Of a stretch of DNA of 64,000 nt, positions 10,361 through 21,299 are shown one piece after another. Position numbers and translations under genes: made by a program. Numbering within the stretch: the first letter of the stretch is position 1; each line of letters opens with the position of its first letter. The notes under the pieces are model-generated. The model was given only the letters and a program-made list of their open reading frames with translations. It did not search any database and was not told the DNA's origin. Source of the DNA: Undaria pinnatifida. Lineage: Eukaryota; Sar; Phaeophyceae; Laminariales; Alariaceae. Location of the stretch: the NCBI GenBank assembly GCA_012845835.1, contig JABAKD010000011.1, forward strand, positions 6,200,381 to 6,264,380, read 5' to 3'.

Positions 10361-10828
10361 ATCAGTGTCCGCGCGAGGGTGGTACCTTACCGGTTTTCGA
10401 GAAAATGGTTGACATACTCTTCAAAACAAATCATACAGTACCCTAATCCTAACCGAATGAAACGCAACCGATCAACCAACGTAAGGTGAAACCCCCTGCG
10501 TCTCGTACACAGTGTGCAACAACCACGTCTCGAAAAAGTAGTAAGCTCTACTGGTCCGCGCGGAGGGTATGGGCTATGAACACGACAGCGAGAGACAGCA
10601 TTCTCAATGCCTGACAAAGCCCTCTCAAATCAGCCATCAGTAGGTACATAGTGCATATCAATGCCAACCTCTTACCGTATGATATGAACATATGAAGATG
10701 CACCATAACATGATGCTTCACATAAACAGGGCACCAGAACAAAAAAACACGCACCAGTCACAGCACACAACACAAAAAAAACATTCCATTTTAATCCCAT
10801 TGCCGTCCCGTTCCGAAACACGCGCTCA

Positions 10829-11005
10829 CGCTAGCTCGTGGCAAGCCCAAGGTCTGCCTGCATTTTGTTCCTCGGACAGGAATGAGGTCGGAAGGGAACA
10901 AAAAAGAGGCCTGCTCGTGGCAAAGTCTAAGGTCTGGCTGCGTACTCCGTCCCCCGGATAGGAACGAGGTTGGAGGGAACCACAAAAAGGCTCCGTGGCG
11001 AAGCA
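10829..11005 (+). repeat. ~85-bp tandem duplication
   Basis: GCTCGTGGCAAGCCCAAGGT and GCTCGTGGCAAAGTCTAAGG start two units, each ending GGAGGGAACCACAAAAAGG or its variant. A third partial unit (CAAGGTCTGGCTCTCACAAC) lies at about 12010. Confidence 0.7.
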
Positions 11006-11099
11006 TGCAACTGCTATCATGAGTATCATATGATACACAAGAATCTCGTTGTCAACATTACCGAGCAATAATACTGCGATATGATACCGCAGTAATTCG

Positions 11100-11385
11100 A
11101 CAGTACAGTACAGTACAGTACAGCACAGCACAGCACAGCACAGCACAGCACAGCACAGCACAGCACAGCACAGCACAGCACAGCACAGCACAGCACAGCA
11201 CAGCACAGCACAGCACAGCACAGCACAGCACAGCACAGCACAGTACAGTACAGCAGTACAGTACAGCAGTACAGTACAGTACAGTACAGTACAGTACAGT
11301 ACAGTACAGTACAGTACAGTACAGTACAGTACAGCACCGCACCGCACCGCATCGCACCGCACCGCACCGCATCGCACCGCACAGC
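11100..11385. repeat. Layered pentanucleotide array ACAGT/ACAGC/ACCGC
   Basis: About 57 five-base units. A core of ACAGC is flanked by ACAGT blocks and then by CGCAC/CGCAT. The long Cys/Ala/Val/Leu frames on the minus strand are translations of this satellite, not a gene. Confidence 0.95.
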
Positions 11386-11625
11386 ACATCACTATATAGG
11401 GATCCTCCAGCAAGGCGGTGGTGTGCCAGCGCAAAACATGACCGCCTTGTAGAGGAAGGCGCCTTATTCATTCCAGGCTACGAGTGCAATTCCCCGGTAG
11501 CGCCAAGCGATTTCGACTGCCTCATATCGGGATACCGCACTACTCAGACCGCCTAATTGGGGGACCCCTCCTGTGCTACGAATCTCTGTGCAGTACCACT
11601 ATCTAGCTTTGCAGATAAACAATGT

Positions 11626-11893
11626 CATCCCCAGACACAACATGAAAAGCAGCTATTGTCCTCCACTAGGAGGTCCTCCCATGTCCGGGGTCCTGCAAAC
11701 ACCAACTTGTCGACGCGCCACACGTCAAGGGCCGGTGGATCTCCGCCCCGAACCCCTCGCCCGTGTCGTCGAAGCAGAAATCTCCTTCAGACACAAGCTT
11801 ATTCCACGAAGGGTATTGGATAAAACACATACCAAATACAGTACGGGGAGGGTGGATAAACTGACCGGGGAAGGTGTTGCCACTAGGTGTCAT
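11626..11893 (-). pseudogene. Coding remnant with a frameshift, family unknown
   Basis: Upstream the minus strand reads GDFCFDDTGEGFGAEIHRPL. One base out of register from about 11720 the adjacent frame continues DVWRVDKLVFAGPRTWEDLL, then VEDNS and a stop near 11628. The two halves look like one protein split by a single-base change near 11720-11735. I cannot name it; a retroelement or a real exon would both fit. Confidence 0.35.
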
Positions 11894-11929
11894 CCCTCAC
11901 TCTCTTGAGGAGAAAAATTATGAAATCAA

Positions 11930-12540
11930 TGGAAAAGGAATGCTACAATCAAGCACCCCTAACTGACCACTACAGCTGATAAAAGAGAACAGGCGGTTTC
12001 AAGTGAAGCCAAGGTCTGGCTCTCACAACAACAAAAATTGAAGCGGCCTCCGCCAAGAAAAACAGGAGACAAGAGCTCTCTCGTTGAAGTTACCACAAAC
12101 CCACCCACCTACCTCTGCCACGGAAAACAGGAAACAAAATGAGCTTTTTCGTTAGAGTCACCACATACCCACCCACCCACCCACCCGACCTTTTTCATAG
12201 GGATGATAGACACGAACCTTCTGACGATCCAACTTTTTTTTTCACACATCGGGCAGATCACCATCTAAATCTAGCCATCTAGATCATCCGCAGTACATCC
12301 ATACAGATCTTCCCCGAAATATCTATATCATCAAGTAGGGATCGGTGATCTGTCCGAGGCGCCAAGTATTTCTTCGTTCTGACTGTCGATATATGAAAGG
12401 TCCATCAGAGTCATCCCAAAAACACCGATATATCCTTCCCATTCGCGACGGGATGGCCACTAATGGCCACACCGGCCTTCGCGGGAAGGCAATGCCACTG
12501 TTTTATTCTAGGAACGCGTCGTCACTGTTTTATCCCGCAC
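11930..12540. other. Non-coding with CCACCCAC tract
   Basis: Holds a doubled motif ending in ACCCACCCACC (about 12095 and 12170) and part of the GATC-type repeat (12240-12360). No gene seen. Confidence 0.4.
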
Positions 12541-12542
12541 TG

Positions 12543-12559
12543 AAGTAGTAGTAGTAGTG

Positions 12560-12597
<38 letters not shown>

Positions 12598-12626
12598 CAT
12601 GAAGTAGTAGTAGTAGTGGTAGTAGT
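12543..12626. repeat. TAG/GTA triplet microsatellite
   Basis: About 25 AGT triplets with rare GGT interruptions and one TCATGA break. Confidence 0.95.
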
Positions 12627-12737
12627 AATATATAGTAGCATCGACACAACGGCGGCAAGACATTTCCGACACTACTAGAACTCGCTCCTGCGTGCAGGCA
12701 GCATCATGTTATAGCTCAACAGACTTCTTCATCTTTA

Positions 12738-12905
12738 CATCCTCCTGCGGATGGGAAAAAGTAAAGCGTCAAGCTCACCACACTCCCATGTATTTTCAAA
12801 CACGTCGTGTATCGATCTAATCCAATCGCATTCGCAATCCAGCTGGTTTTCTGGCGTGTCCTTCGGTTCCCACCATAGCGATAGCGTGAGGCTACAGACC
12901 TGACA
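12738..12905 (-). mobile_element. SINE-B copy
   Basis: Starts at the family's 3' hairpin (CATCCTCCTGCGGATGGG on the plus strand) and extends through AAGCTCACCACACT and GATAGCGTGAGG. Confidence 0.65.
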
Positions 12906-12914
12906 AGAGTGCCG

Positions 12915-13120
12915 AAGTGAGGGCTTGGGAGCCGTGAGCGCTCAACGTTTTGTATCAACTTCGCGAAAAAAAAATCAAAAGTGAGGGCTTGGGAGCCGTG
13001 AGGGCTTGGGAGCCGTGAGCGCTCAACGTTTTGTATCAACTTCGCGAAAAAAAAATCAAAAGTGAGGGCTTGGGAGCCGTGAGCGCTCAACGTTTTGTAA
13101 CAACTTCGCAAAAAAAAATC
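12915..13120 (-). repeat. Tandem repeat, three units
   Basis: GAGCGCTCAACGTTTTGTA, CAACTTCGCGAAAAAAAAATC and GAGGGCTTGGGAGCCGTGAG recur three times. The encoded minus-strand peptide repeat is not a convincing gene. Confidence 0.85.
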
Positions 13121-13254
13121 GTGCAAACAAAGTTTACACAGCGCCACGGCGGGGGAGACGGGGGGGGGGGGGGGGCTGTCCTGCCCACTGGGTTCGTTCG
13201 TTCTTTCACCCCTTCGCCCGTTCCATTCCGTTCCTCAGGTTCGTACAAGCCACA

Positions 13255-13560
13255 TACATATCATTCAATTTCTCGCTTGCATCTTCGCACTTTTTTCTCC
13301 ATCTCATTCTCTTGTTCGGAACACATGTCCAGGGTTACACATGTAGCACAGCACCCTACCACCCCGTCCAATACCGCGGTGCATGCATGTCTTCGAAACT
13401 ACAAAAAATTGACGTACACTTCGTACAGCTGCCCTGGGCATAACTCAGACCCCGGGTCACAAAGCAGGCTCTTCTCCCCCTCCCCACTACGGTACGCGCC
13501 TTAAATTTCATCGCGAGAACATTTCAGCAGATTCTCCCCGCGTCAACTCGCGTCGAATTG
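13255..13560 (+). repeat. LR8 copy, long
   Basis: Extends the LR8 match (CTCCCCACTACGGTACGCGC, TCATCGCGAGAACATTTCAG, CGTCAACTCGCGTCGAATTG). Confidence 0.65.
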
Positions 13561-13609
13561 TACTCACCCACGCTATGCACTCTCGACAGCAGCTGGCGTC
13601 TCTATAGAA

Positions 13610-13742
13610 TAAAAATCTCGATGCCGAGATTTGCAGCAGGTGTCTCTAGAGAAAAAAAATCTCCACATCGAGATTTGAACCCTCTGACTCCAACCTTAGC
13701 GGCGTTCCAGGGTAACCACTACAAGCACACCACCGGGGCGAC
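13610..13742 (-). mobile_element. tRNA-like SINE head
   Basis: On the minus strand, GGTGGTGTGCTTGTAGTGG (A-box-like) is followed about 45 bases later by AGAGGGTTCAAATCTCGA, a clear B box inside a short T-arm-like stem. It is followed by poly-T/CT rather than a folded acceptor, so it is a tRNA-derived element head and not a functional tRNA gene. Confidence 0.55.
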
Positions 13743-13819
13743 CGGCTTGCTGAAATAGTGAACTTTGACTTGTAGGAATCACGTCATGTGTCGACATACT
13801 CACGCATCCGTATACAACT

Positions 13820-14013
13820 ATAGCTTGTGCTGCTGGAGTAGTAACGGGAACCGCCGATACGGGCAGCTCGCGCCGTCGCTGCCACGGGAACTGAAGGACA
13901 CGCCAGCTAACGCTGAATGCAATTGAGTGAAATTGACACACGGCGTGTGTATGAAAAAACGTGCAAGTGTAGTGGGCTTGAGTTTTCTTTTTCCCCATCC
14001 GCCGGAGGATTAA
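13820..14013 (+). mobile_element. SINE-B copy
   Basis: GGCAGCTCGCGCC, CACGCCAGCTAACGCTGAAT and the terminal TCCCCATCCGCCGGAGGATT followed by A-rich sequence. Confidence 0.75.
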
Positions 14014-14219
14014 TAAGAAAAAATCACCACGTATTCGTCAACCATTGGATTACACTGCTCGGGTGGTAGCAACCATTGGCACGGTTGCCCCCACAGGCGA
14101 ACCTTTCTCCGACGGTAGATCGCTGTCGCTTCTTTCACAGCAATCCCACGTCCTATGAAAGACGATACAATCAATAGGCGTGTTTCCTTCATCTTAATAG
14201 TGGTTGTTTCACCCATCTA

Positions 14220-15250
14220 CATCCAGCACAACCAGCGTCCGCGCCGGCACCCCCTCTAGAGAGAGAAGAGCTCTGGGATCGAGAGCTATACTGCTACACG
14301 ATGGAATCGATCTACTTGCAATAAACCAAAACAGACGTCAGTGATTACGAGTACAGCACTAGGTTTAACCATAGTCCAAGACAACAAATGCTGATGCCGC
14401 TGCTGAACGCGATTTGCCCATCCGAATGCTCCTGCCGTCCCGAAATTGCTAATTTGCTACGAGTTCCTGGTACCTGGTGAGTTGCCAATTTGCTAGCCAC
14501 GTTGGTAATCTGCGAGTTGCTGATTAACACCCTCTGATTCCATCTAGCATGGTTGCTGTTGCTGCTGCTCCTGAGCTTCTTTAGCTGGCTGCGGCTGTAA
14601 AGCCTGCGCGAATTGAACGAGTCTGATTCTCCTTCCATCTTTACCCTGGCCTCTGACGAACTTCAACCTCTACGATCAAAGCTGTTAAAATATCAAATTT
14701 TACATTTTTCACGCTTTACTTTCGTTTTTGGCCCGCATGTTCATTGCGGTTGGCTTCGCATGGCCAAACCACCTTTTTGTATTTGCAATGTGCATCTGTG
14801 TCTCGTAGCGTGTGACCACAGAGCTCGTCTCTCTGCCCTCTGAGGCGTCAGCACGAACACTGGATGTAGATGGGGATGGGTGATGGGGTGGAAATATCCA
14901 GTTGGAAATATCAGCCTAGTTTGAAGAACACACATGCGAGCTACCTAAATCTCACTCGTATATAGTATCATGATTACCAGGTACTTCTCCTTGGCTATTC
15001 ACGTTGAACATATTTTATTCCCACCCATATACGTCCAGCACAACCAGTGTCCGTGCCGATGCCTTCTATGAGCGACGATCGCTGTGGTCATAAACCACGC
15101 GGCAGAGACAAACACACATCATTGCAACTGCAGGAAAGGTGTTTCGGCCATGCAATGCCAACTGCATTGCGTGCAAGTGGGCAAAATATTTTACCTATGC
15201 AAGCCAGGACACCAAATTATTTGCAACACGAAGAAAGAAAAAAGAAGAGA
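14220..15250. mobile_element. Cluster of three SINE-D copies
   Basis: Pieces at 14220-14275 (minus-oriented head), 14715-14945 (plus) and 15018-15235 (minus-oriented). Shared words: ACATCCAGCACAACCAG, GTGACCACAGAGCTCGTC and GGCCATGCAATGCCAAC. The segment between them (14280-14700) shows no gene. Confidence 0.65.
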
Positions 15251-15504
15251 AACATATTGGAGACAAGACGAAAATGCACCAACTTGCTTACAGAGAGTGG
15301 GTACCCCAACCTAACTAGAGGGTGAGGTAAGAGAATAGTACAGGTAAGAGAGGGAAAATTAGCTTGACCGAAACATAAAGTTACTTGGAATTAGTGTAGA
15401 CAGTGGTTAGGGTTAGGGTTAGGTTTCAAGAGAGAACGCTGCTTAAAGAGAGGTACTTCGGGCCCGAACCATTCCTCTCTCAAGTCGAGGTACCAACTGT
15501 ACGA

Positions 15505-15712
15505 TAATGCTCCTGTGTTTACCGAACACTGAAGCACAAGCTATCGCTATAAGTGGGAACCGAAGGATAAGCCAGCAAGCGCTGGATTGCGAAGGCAAAT
15601 GAATTAAATCGACACAGGACGTGTATGAAAACACGTGGAAGTGTGGTGAGCTCAAGCTTCATTTTTTATTCTTCCCCATCCGCCAGAGGATGAAAAAAAC
15701 AAAAAAAAAACT
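15505..15712 (+). mobile_element. SINE-B copy
   Basis: AGCTATCGCTATAAGTGGGA, CCAGCAAGCGCTGGATTGCG, then CCCCATCCGCCAGAGGATGA and an A tail. Just upstream (15367-15428) is a TTAA-MITE scrap running into GGTTAGGGTTAGGG. Confidence 0.75.
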
Positions 15713-15909
15713 GAAGCATAAACCAGATACTTTCGTGAGCTCGACTCGAATGCGTCGCCACACCCCACTGGTCAGCATAGAGCACAGACGAGTCACCTTC
15801 ACCTCCTCTTTCATACACTCCCAAAATTTATCTTCACCGAGCATCGAACTCACGCAGACTTTCTGACAAGCAAGTTGACTGCTGCGGTGGTCTAACCTAG
15901 TATATACAT

Positions 15910-16137
15910 CATGAGTTTGAATCTAGCATGATGAATTTGTGTTTTTACAAAAAACAACACTTCAACTGCTTGCGATCTAGCATGGTGAATTTGTGTTTTT
16001 ATAAACTTGAACAAAAAACAACACTTCAACTGCTTGCGAGATGCTGCGGTGGTCTAACATGCTAACCTGTTATATACATATGAGTTTGAATCTAGTTTCA
16101 CATGGTGAATTTGTGTTTTTATAAACTTGAACAATTG
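15910..16137 (+). repeat. Tandem repeat of a GAATTTGTGTTTTTATAA unit
   Basis: Three to four units of CTAGCATGGTGAATTTGTG... ending AACACTTCAACTGCTTGCGA. The same unit reappears at 16328-16375 and 18165-18300, on the outer sides of two oppositely oriented SINE-B copies. Confidence 0.7.
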
Positions 16138-16330
16138 TAACGAAGACCACTAATAGGGACAGCTTACGCTATACCTACAATGGGACTCGAAGGGTGCGCC
16201 AGCTAGCGTTGGGCTGCGAAAGCAACTGAGTTAAATCGACACACGACGCGTATAAAAATACGCGGAAGTGTGGTGAGCTAAAGCTTTATTTTTCCCCATC
16301 CGCCGGAGGATGGAAAAAAAAAAAAAAAAA
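16138..16330 (+). mobile_element. SINE-B copy, full
   Basis: From GTAACGAAGACCACTAATAG through CCAGCTAGCGTTGGGCTGCG to CCCCATCCGCCGGAGGATGG and a poly-A tail of about 17. Confidence 0.85.
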
Positions 16331-16503
16331 TGAACAAAAAACAACACTTCAACTGCTTGCGAGATGCTGCGGTCGTCTAACCTATTGTAAACGGCGGCTC
16401 TTCTTTGCCGGGGCCCTGGTGCGACAACACAAGGGGCGACTGCCCCGTCGGTTGATGCGGACAACTCAAGACTTGGCCTAGAGCCATAGCTGAGGACCTT
16501 AGG

Positions 16504-16865
16504 GTGTTCAAAGCCAACGAGGGATCAACGGAACACTCCCCCTTAGTTTTTGGAGTTGGGACCGCGCTGTGGCCCACTGCAGCCAAAAAGGTGGGCAAGT
16601 GGTACCGGGGGGTCCTCGAAGCAGCTAAACGGTTCATGGGCAGGTGGCACGAGGATGAGGCAAAGCTGAGTAGACAGCGCCGCGCATCCGCCGTGGGTGG
16701 TGTCGAAGGGAACGGGGGGAGGGGGGGCAGCAGGAGGGGTAGAAGGAACACCGCACAAGGGTATGGGGGCAGGGGGGGGGACAGGAGGAGTAGAAGGGAA
16801 ACCGCGGTAGATGAAAGTAGGAAGGAGACCGCAGACAGGGTAGCAAGGTACCAGGCCGACTAGTA
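16504..16865 (+). pseudogene. C-terminal fragment of a non-LTR reverse transcriptase
   Basis: The frame reads VFGVGTALWPTAAKKVGKWY, then GVLEAAKRFMGRWHEDEAK and a Gly/Arg-rich tail. It aligns with the end of the element at 32.1 kb (VFGIKFEGWRKAAQKAGRWF, then FIRNWHETEIRNAAERR). No reverse transcriptase core is nearby, so it is a 5'-truncated copy. Confidence 0.6.
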
Positions 16866-17430
16866 GGTGGAACCTTTCTATCTATGCCACTCGTACCGCC
16901 AACTGCTGCGGCTGCTCGGAATGTGATGTCTTGGTACTTTGATTTTTCCGTGAATTTATTTTTTTTCTTTTTCTTCTTTTTTTCTTTCCCCTTCTTATCC
17001 TTATGAAGGGAGTCTTGCATGGCGGGTAGGTGACGAGCCTGTTTTATTTGGCCCTCCCAGTCTTCCTTCTTTTACTTGTTTCTTTTTTCCGGGGTATTTT
17101 TTTCCTTTCTTTCCCCCTTGCATGTCCATTTTGGCTCATGCTCGGGGTATGTTTCTATCTCCCGTGCTTTGGCTCCCCTTTTATTTATTTATTTATTTAT
17201 TTTGTCTTGGTTTCTTTCGTTGTTTCTCTCTTTTACAAGGTATTTTGGTTTAATGAGAAGAACACAAAGGGGGGAGGGGGGGAAACAGGAGGAGTAGAAG
17301 GAAAGCCGTCCAAGGGAATGGGGGCAGGGGGGGCAACAGGAGGAATAGAAGGGAGACCGCGGTGGACGAAGGCAGGAAGGAGATGGCAGACAGGGTAGCA
17401 AGGTACCAGGCCGACTAGTAGGTACATAGC
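16725..17430 (+). repeat. ~140-bp direct repeat flanking T-rich sequence
   Basis: GTAGAAGGGAAACCGCGGTA...AGGTACCAGGCCGACTAGTA occurs at 16725-16868 and again at 17268-17424. It looks like duplicated 3' sequence of the truncated retroelement. T-rich sequence (16940-17250) between them has no gene. Confidence 0.7.
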
Positions 17431-17671
17431 ACTTTTCGTCTTTTTCTGGGGTATTTTTTTCCCCTTTGTTCCCTCCTTGCGTGTCCAGGTTTTTGGCTCG
17501 TGTTCGGATTATCTTATTTTGGTTTTACTTTAATTTATTTTATTTCATTTTATTGTGTTTCTTTTCCGAGCTTTGGCTCTCCTCTCCGGTTGGGTTGTTT
17601 CTTCGATTTCCCCTTCGTTTTGTTTGTTTCATTTTTTGTTTTATTTTTATCTTTGTTTTTATTTGTTTTCT

Positions 17672-17945
17672 TATTTTGTTTTTGTTTTTGTTTTTGTTTT
17701 TGTTTTTGTTTATTTCGTATTTCTCTCTTCCAATGTATTTCTGTTGCTGACGTATGTATGTTGTGCCTATCGTACCCAGTACTAGGGCATGACATTGCGT
17801 TGTCGAATGCATTACGATGCATTATCTCTGTGTCGTGGCTTGTGACCACAGAGCTGATCTTTCTAGGGTGAAGAATCAGTACGGACACTGGGTGTGCTGG
17901 ATGTCGACGAGTAGAAGAACGGTTTAATGTGAAGAACACACACAC
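17672..17945 (-). mobile_element. SINE-D copy with (CAAAAA)n tail
   Basis: On the minus strand it runs from TTCTTCACATTAAACCGTTC through CTCTGTGGTCACAAGCCACG to a CAAAAA microsatellite. It is almost identical to 63148-63420. Confidence 0.8.
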
Positions 17946-17964
17946 ACATTGTATACATATGAGT

Positions 17965-18155
17965 TTTTTTTTTTTTATCCTCCGGCGGATGGGGAAAAAT
18001 AAAGCTTTAGCTCACCACACTTGCACGTATTTTCATACGCGTCGTGTGTCGATTTAACTCAGTTGCTTTCGCAGCCCAACGCTAGCTGGCACACCCTTCG
18101 GGTCCCATTGTAGGTACGATAGCGTAAGCTGTCCCTATCAGTGGTCTTCGTTACA
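17965..18155 (-). mobile_element. SINE-B copy
   Basis: Poly-T then ATCCTCCGGCGGATGGGGAA, ending CCCTATCAGTGGTCTTCGTT; the reverse of the 16138 copy. Confidence 0.85.
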
Positions 18156-18496
18156 ACCCCATCAGTTTGAATCTAGCATGGTGAATTTGTGTTTTTGTAG
18201 CCTTGAACAAAAAACAACACTACTGCTTGCCATCTAGCATAGTGAATTGGTGTTTTTATGAACTTGAACAAAAAACACCACTTGAATTGCTTGCGAGATC
18301 GAAATTCGTCGAAACTCCTGGTTGCAAGCGGTGAGTGACACTTTAATCGCGCGTGCTAAATAATAAGTATACGCATGCACCTCACTGCTACTGCTCGTAC
18401 GTAGCCATTAGGCCCTCGTTTCCACGAGCCGTTGACATCTGTGTGTGTTGTTCACATTAAATCGATATTTCCATCCATCTATGATTTTTCTTTGTT

Positions 18497-18800
18497 TCTT
18501 GCTTTTTTTGCACACTTCTACTTTCCAGCTTCTGGACAAGTCGTGGTCACGGGTGTCGTCCCTTCCCCCCGGTTCTTGTCTTCAATTGTTATCGCGCGCA
18601 TAGGGTTCAGCAATCCCACTGCTCGTCGATTTTTCATCGAGCGTTGCTAACTCACGCTCTCGCGCTTTCCGCAAGTCAATTTGCGCACAAGAAAAAGTCC
18701 CCACGAATTTGTACGAGTGCGCACTCGGGGGGGCTCGAACTCACGAAACTGATCTATCTATACCAGGATCGAGGATAACCTGATACGCCACCGGGTTTTA
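18497..18800 (-). mobile_element. SINE-A, full length with tRNA-like head
   Basis: Minus-strand head: GGTGGCGTATCAGGTTATCC (A box TGGCGTATCAGG), then GTTTCGTGAGTTCGAGCCCC (B box AGTTCGAGCCC). The body ends CAGAAGCTGGAAAGTAGAAG and an A-rich tail. Confidence 0.8.
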
Positions 18801-18965
18801 CCATACATACATCCAGCCAGCACAACCAATGTCCGTGCTGATGCCTGGAGACAAGCTCTGTGGTAACAACCTATTAATATACGTCAGAGACGCACATTGT
18901 GGCAAACACAGCAAGGTGATTTTGGCCATGCGATGCCAACGGCAATGAACGCGCGGGTGAACAAA
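18801..18965 (-). mobile_element. SINE-D copy
   Basis: ATCCAGCCAGCACAACCAAT through TTTGGCCATGCGATGCCAAC. It abuts SINE-A. A-rich and CCAGC-repeat sequence (19118-19180) follows. Confidence 0.7.
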
Positions 18966-19960
18966 AAAAAAGGGAGCCAGAACACCAGACAATTTGAAAC
19001 AGAAACAACAACAGAAAAAAAAAAAAATAACAAGACAGGAGAAAAAACAACAACAATAAGAGAAAAAAAAACAAATGAAAAGAAAGCGAGAAACAGGACG
19101 GCCCGAGGGACACGAAAACAAAGCACGGCAGCCAGCCAGCCAGCCAGCAAACAAAGCACGGTAGCAGCCAGCCAGCCAGCTACCCATCAACTTCGGGGGC
19201 AGCAACCATTCTGGGTTTCGAATGACTTTACTCTGTTGGAGTAGGAGCATTGCCGCATCTGTACAGCAAACAATAACAGTCGAATCACACACTCAAATGC
19301 ATTTGGAATCCGGTCTAGGTTTCGTTAACCCGAGAAGACTTGTAAACAGGGACCAGCATCATCACGATTGTATTCTACTGTTGTCGCATGGCATACCGAC
19401 ATGTACACATGTACGCTGCTGTTGAGCTCTTACGTGTGTATCTTCCACTCTGTCTTGTCTGTGTGCTGGTAAGGCAGTTTTCGAATGTGTACCTTCAATG
19501 GAAAAGTATCCTGACAACGCCAGCTGTGAGTTCGACAAATTTAGGGCCGATACTCATCATCGCAAGCTGCGTGTACCCTTCGTCCCAGCCTCCTCGTATC
19601 CAAGACCGCACTCCCTCCCTCCCTCCCTCCCACCGCTTCCATCTCCCAAACCAGTACTTCTATATGCCTGATCCGCATTACATGACCTTTTCTTCTCCCT
19701 CTAAAAAGCGGCCGCCAAATTTTTTCATCTGCTCTGGAGCCCATGTATAGCGGTAAAAAGAGTACGAGCAAGCGCGGTCCTTCACCATTGGCGCGAGCAA
19801 ACAGCACACGGTACAAGTGCAAGAAGCTATGCATGTGCGTGTGGGTGCCTTACAGGCAGTTGGTTAGTCGCATGGGAAAACCTATTAGGAGCTGACTGAC
19901 TGACTGACTGACTGGCTGCTGTGCGCGATGATCGAAGAGCAAGCAGCAGTATCCGTCTTA
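18966..19960. other. Non-coding, simple-sequence rich
   Basis: A-rich block (18960-19090), (CCAG)n at 19118-19180, (CCCT)n near 19615-19630 and (GACT)n near 19893-19912. No supported gene. Confidence 0.4.
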
Positions 19961-19961
19961 C

Positions 19962-20103
19962 CATCAAGATGCGAATCAACCAATTTAAACCCGGGGATGC
20001 ACCGCGGATGTCCCCTGACGACCACAAACCACGGTGAAAATATAGCCAGCCGTTCATCTGCAAATCTAGCAGCCCGGGTAGCTGCTTCGTGTGAAGGAGC
20101 ATG
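19962..20103 (-). CDS. Candidate internal exon, function unknown
   Basis: Bounded by GATTGCAG (3' site) and GATG|GTAAGA (5' site). Two minus-strand frames stay open: one reads RAARFADERLAIFSPWFVVV then RGHPRCIPGFKLVDSH, the other KQLPGLLDLQMNGWLYFHRG. Good splice sites but no recognisable family. Confidence 0.28.
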
Positions 20104-20459
20104 CTGCAATCTCGACAGTTCTAGTCGTCATTTTTTTCCTCTGAAGCCTCAAAAGAGGTTGTTAATAGTCCGTAGTCACAGCTTCGATATGCGTAAGAGC
20201 CAGAGCCGACGCACATACATGCTACTGGTTGTTCGTATCGTATGCACAAAACCCTCCACTGAAAATGCAGAGCCGAAACGACGTGCATTGGCGTGCTGTT
20301 CCTAAGTGTGCAGACATGACATGACACTCGACATCCATCCGCCGCTTCGAGGGTAGAAAGCTAGCGAACCCGAAAGCGCCAGGCCAGCAATGCTTGCCCG
20401 AGTGTACATCTTTCATCGAGCGGTGTCGTCAGCACTTCGAAACTTCAACAATTCAGACA

Positions 20460-20785
20460 GGTCACCGATCCCCATTTCATGATCTACAGCAGCAGATACT
20501 GCAAGGAAGACCTACAGGTACGATCTATTTAGTAGTAGCTCATGTTGCCGGGTGGGACCCGTAAGATCTGCACGATCTATTAATAGCAGGTTTTCAGGGC
20601 TGGCTCTGTACTCTCTACATATAATCCTGCACATATCACAACGGCAGATGCGGGACCTACTGAAGAAAATCTACATGATGTATACAATCTATACGATCTA
20701 TGTGATCTAGATGACTTATATGATCTATACGATCTATGTGATCTAGATAATCTATACGATCTATGTGATCTAGATCGTCAACCGT
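20460..20785. repeat. GATC-type repeat and satellite
   Basis: Copy of the 8.56-kb repeat (20460-20600) followed by a GATCTATACGATCTATGTGA satellite (20680-20775). Confidence 0.65.
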
Positions 20786-21292
20786 CAGACGTGTGCCAAC
20801 TGCCGGACGTGGCGTTGCCGCGTATCCCGCCCGATTTCAACGGGATTATCGACGAGTTGCGGGACGAGAACCTTCAGGTGGGAGGAGGTCTTGCAGGCTA
20901 CGGCTCCCATCGCGTCAGGAAAGGAAAAAGCGAACGAACCATGCGAGCGAGCAAGCTATCCACCTTCACGCCTAGATTGCTTACGTCGCTCTTGACACGC
21001 AAAACTCCGGGAAAATTCAAGCAAAAATCGACCGCACTTACCCTTCCCACTGGACACGGTTGGCCGATGTGATTATCACCACGGCAGCCGCCAGTTCAGC
21101 GGAAAGGGCCCCGGAACCCCCCCCGCATGTGGTGCATCGGCCAGTGACGGCGGGCGCAGTAGCAGCAGCTGCAGCAGCAAGGCAACCCTCAGCTTGGGCG
21201 ATGACACCCGCAGCAAAAAGCGAGATCCTGCCTCTGGCGACATGGTTTCTAACTAACAAGTTCGGCCGTCTTAGTCGATACAGCCCCCGATA
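20786..21292 (+). CDS. Possible exon(s), GC-rich, weak
   Basis: A plus-strand frame gives LPDVALPRIPPDFNGIIDEL then RDENLQ before a GTGGGA donor-like site. A second frame after CGCCTAG (20983) reads AYVALDTQNSGKIQAKIDRT, YPSHWTRLADVIITTAAASS and ends at a stop at 21292. The minus strand is also open from 21361 to 21038, so strand is uncertain. Confidence 0.25.
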
Positions 21293-21299
21293 ACAGCTA

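Noticed and set aside
11026..11471. Three long overlapping minus-strand frames rich in Cys-Ala-Val-Leu
   Set aside because: They are translations of the ACAGC/ACAGT pentamer satellite in all three phases.
13610..13742. Possible tRNA gene
   Set aside because: A and B boxes are present but no acceptor stem or complete cloverleaf; better explained as a SINE head.
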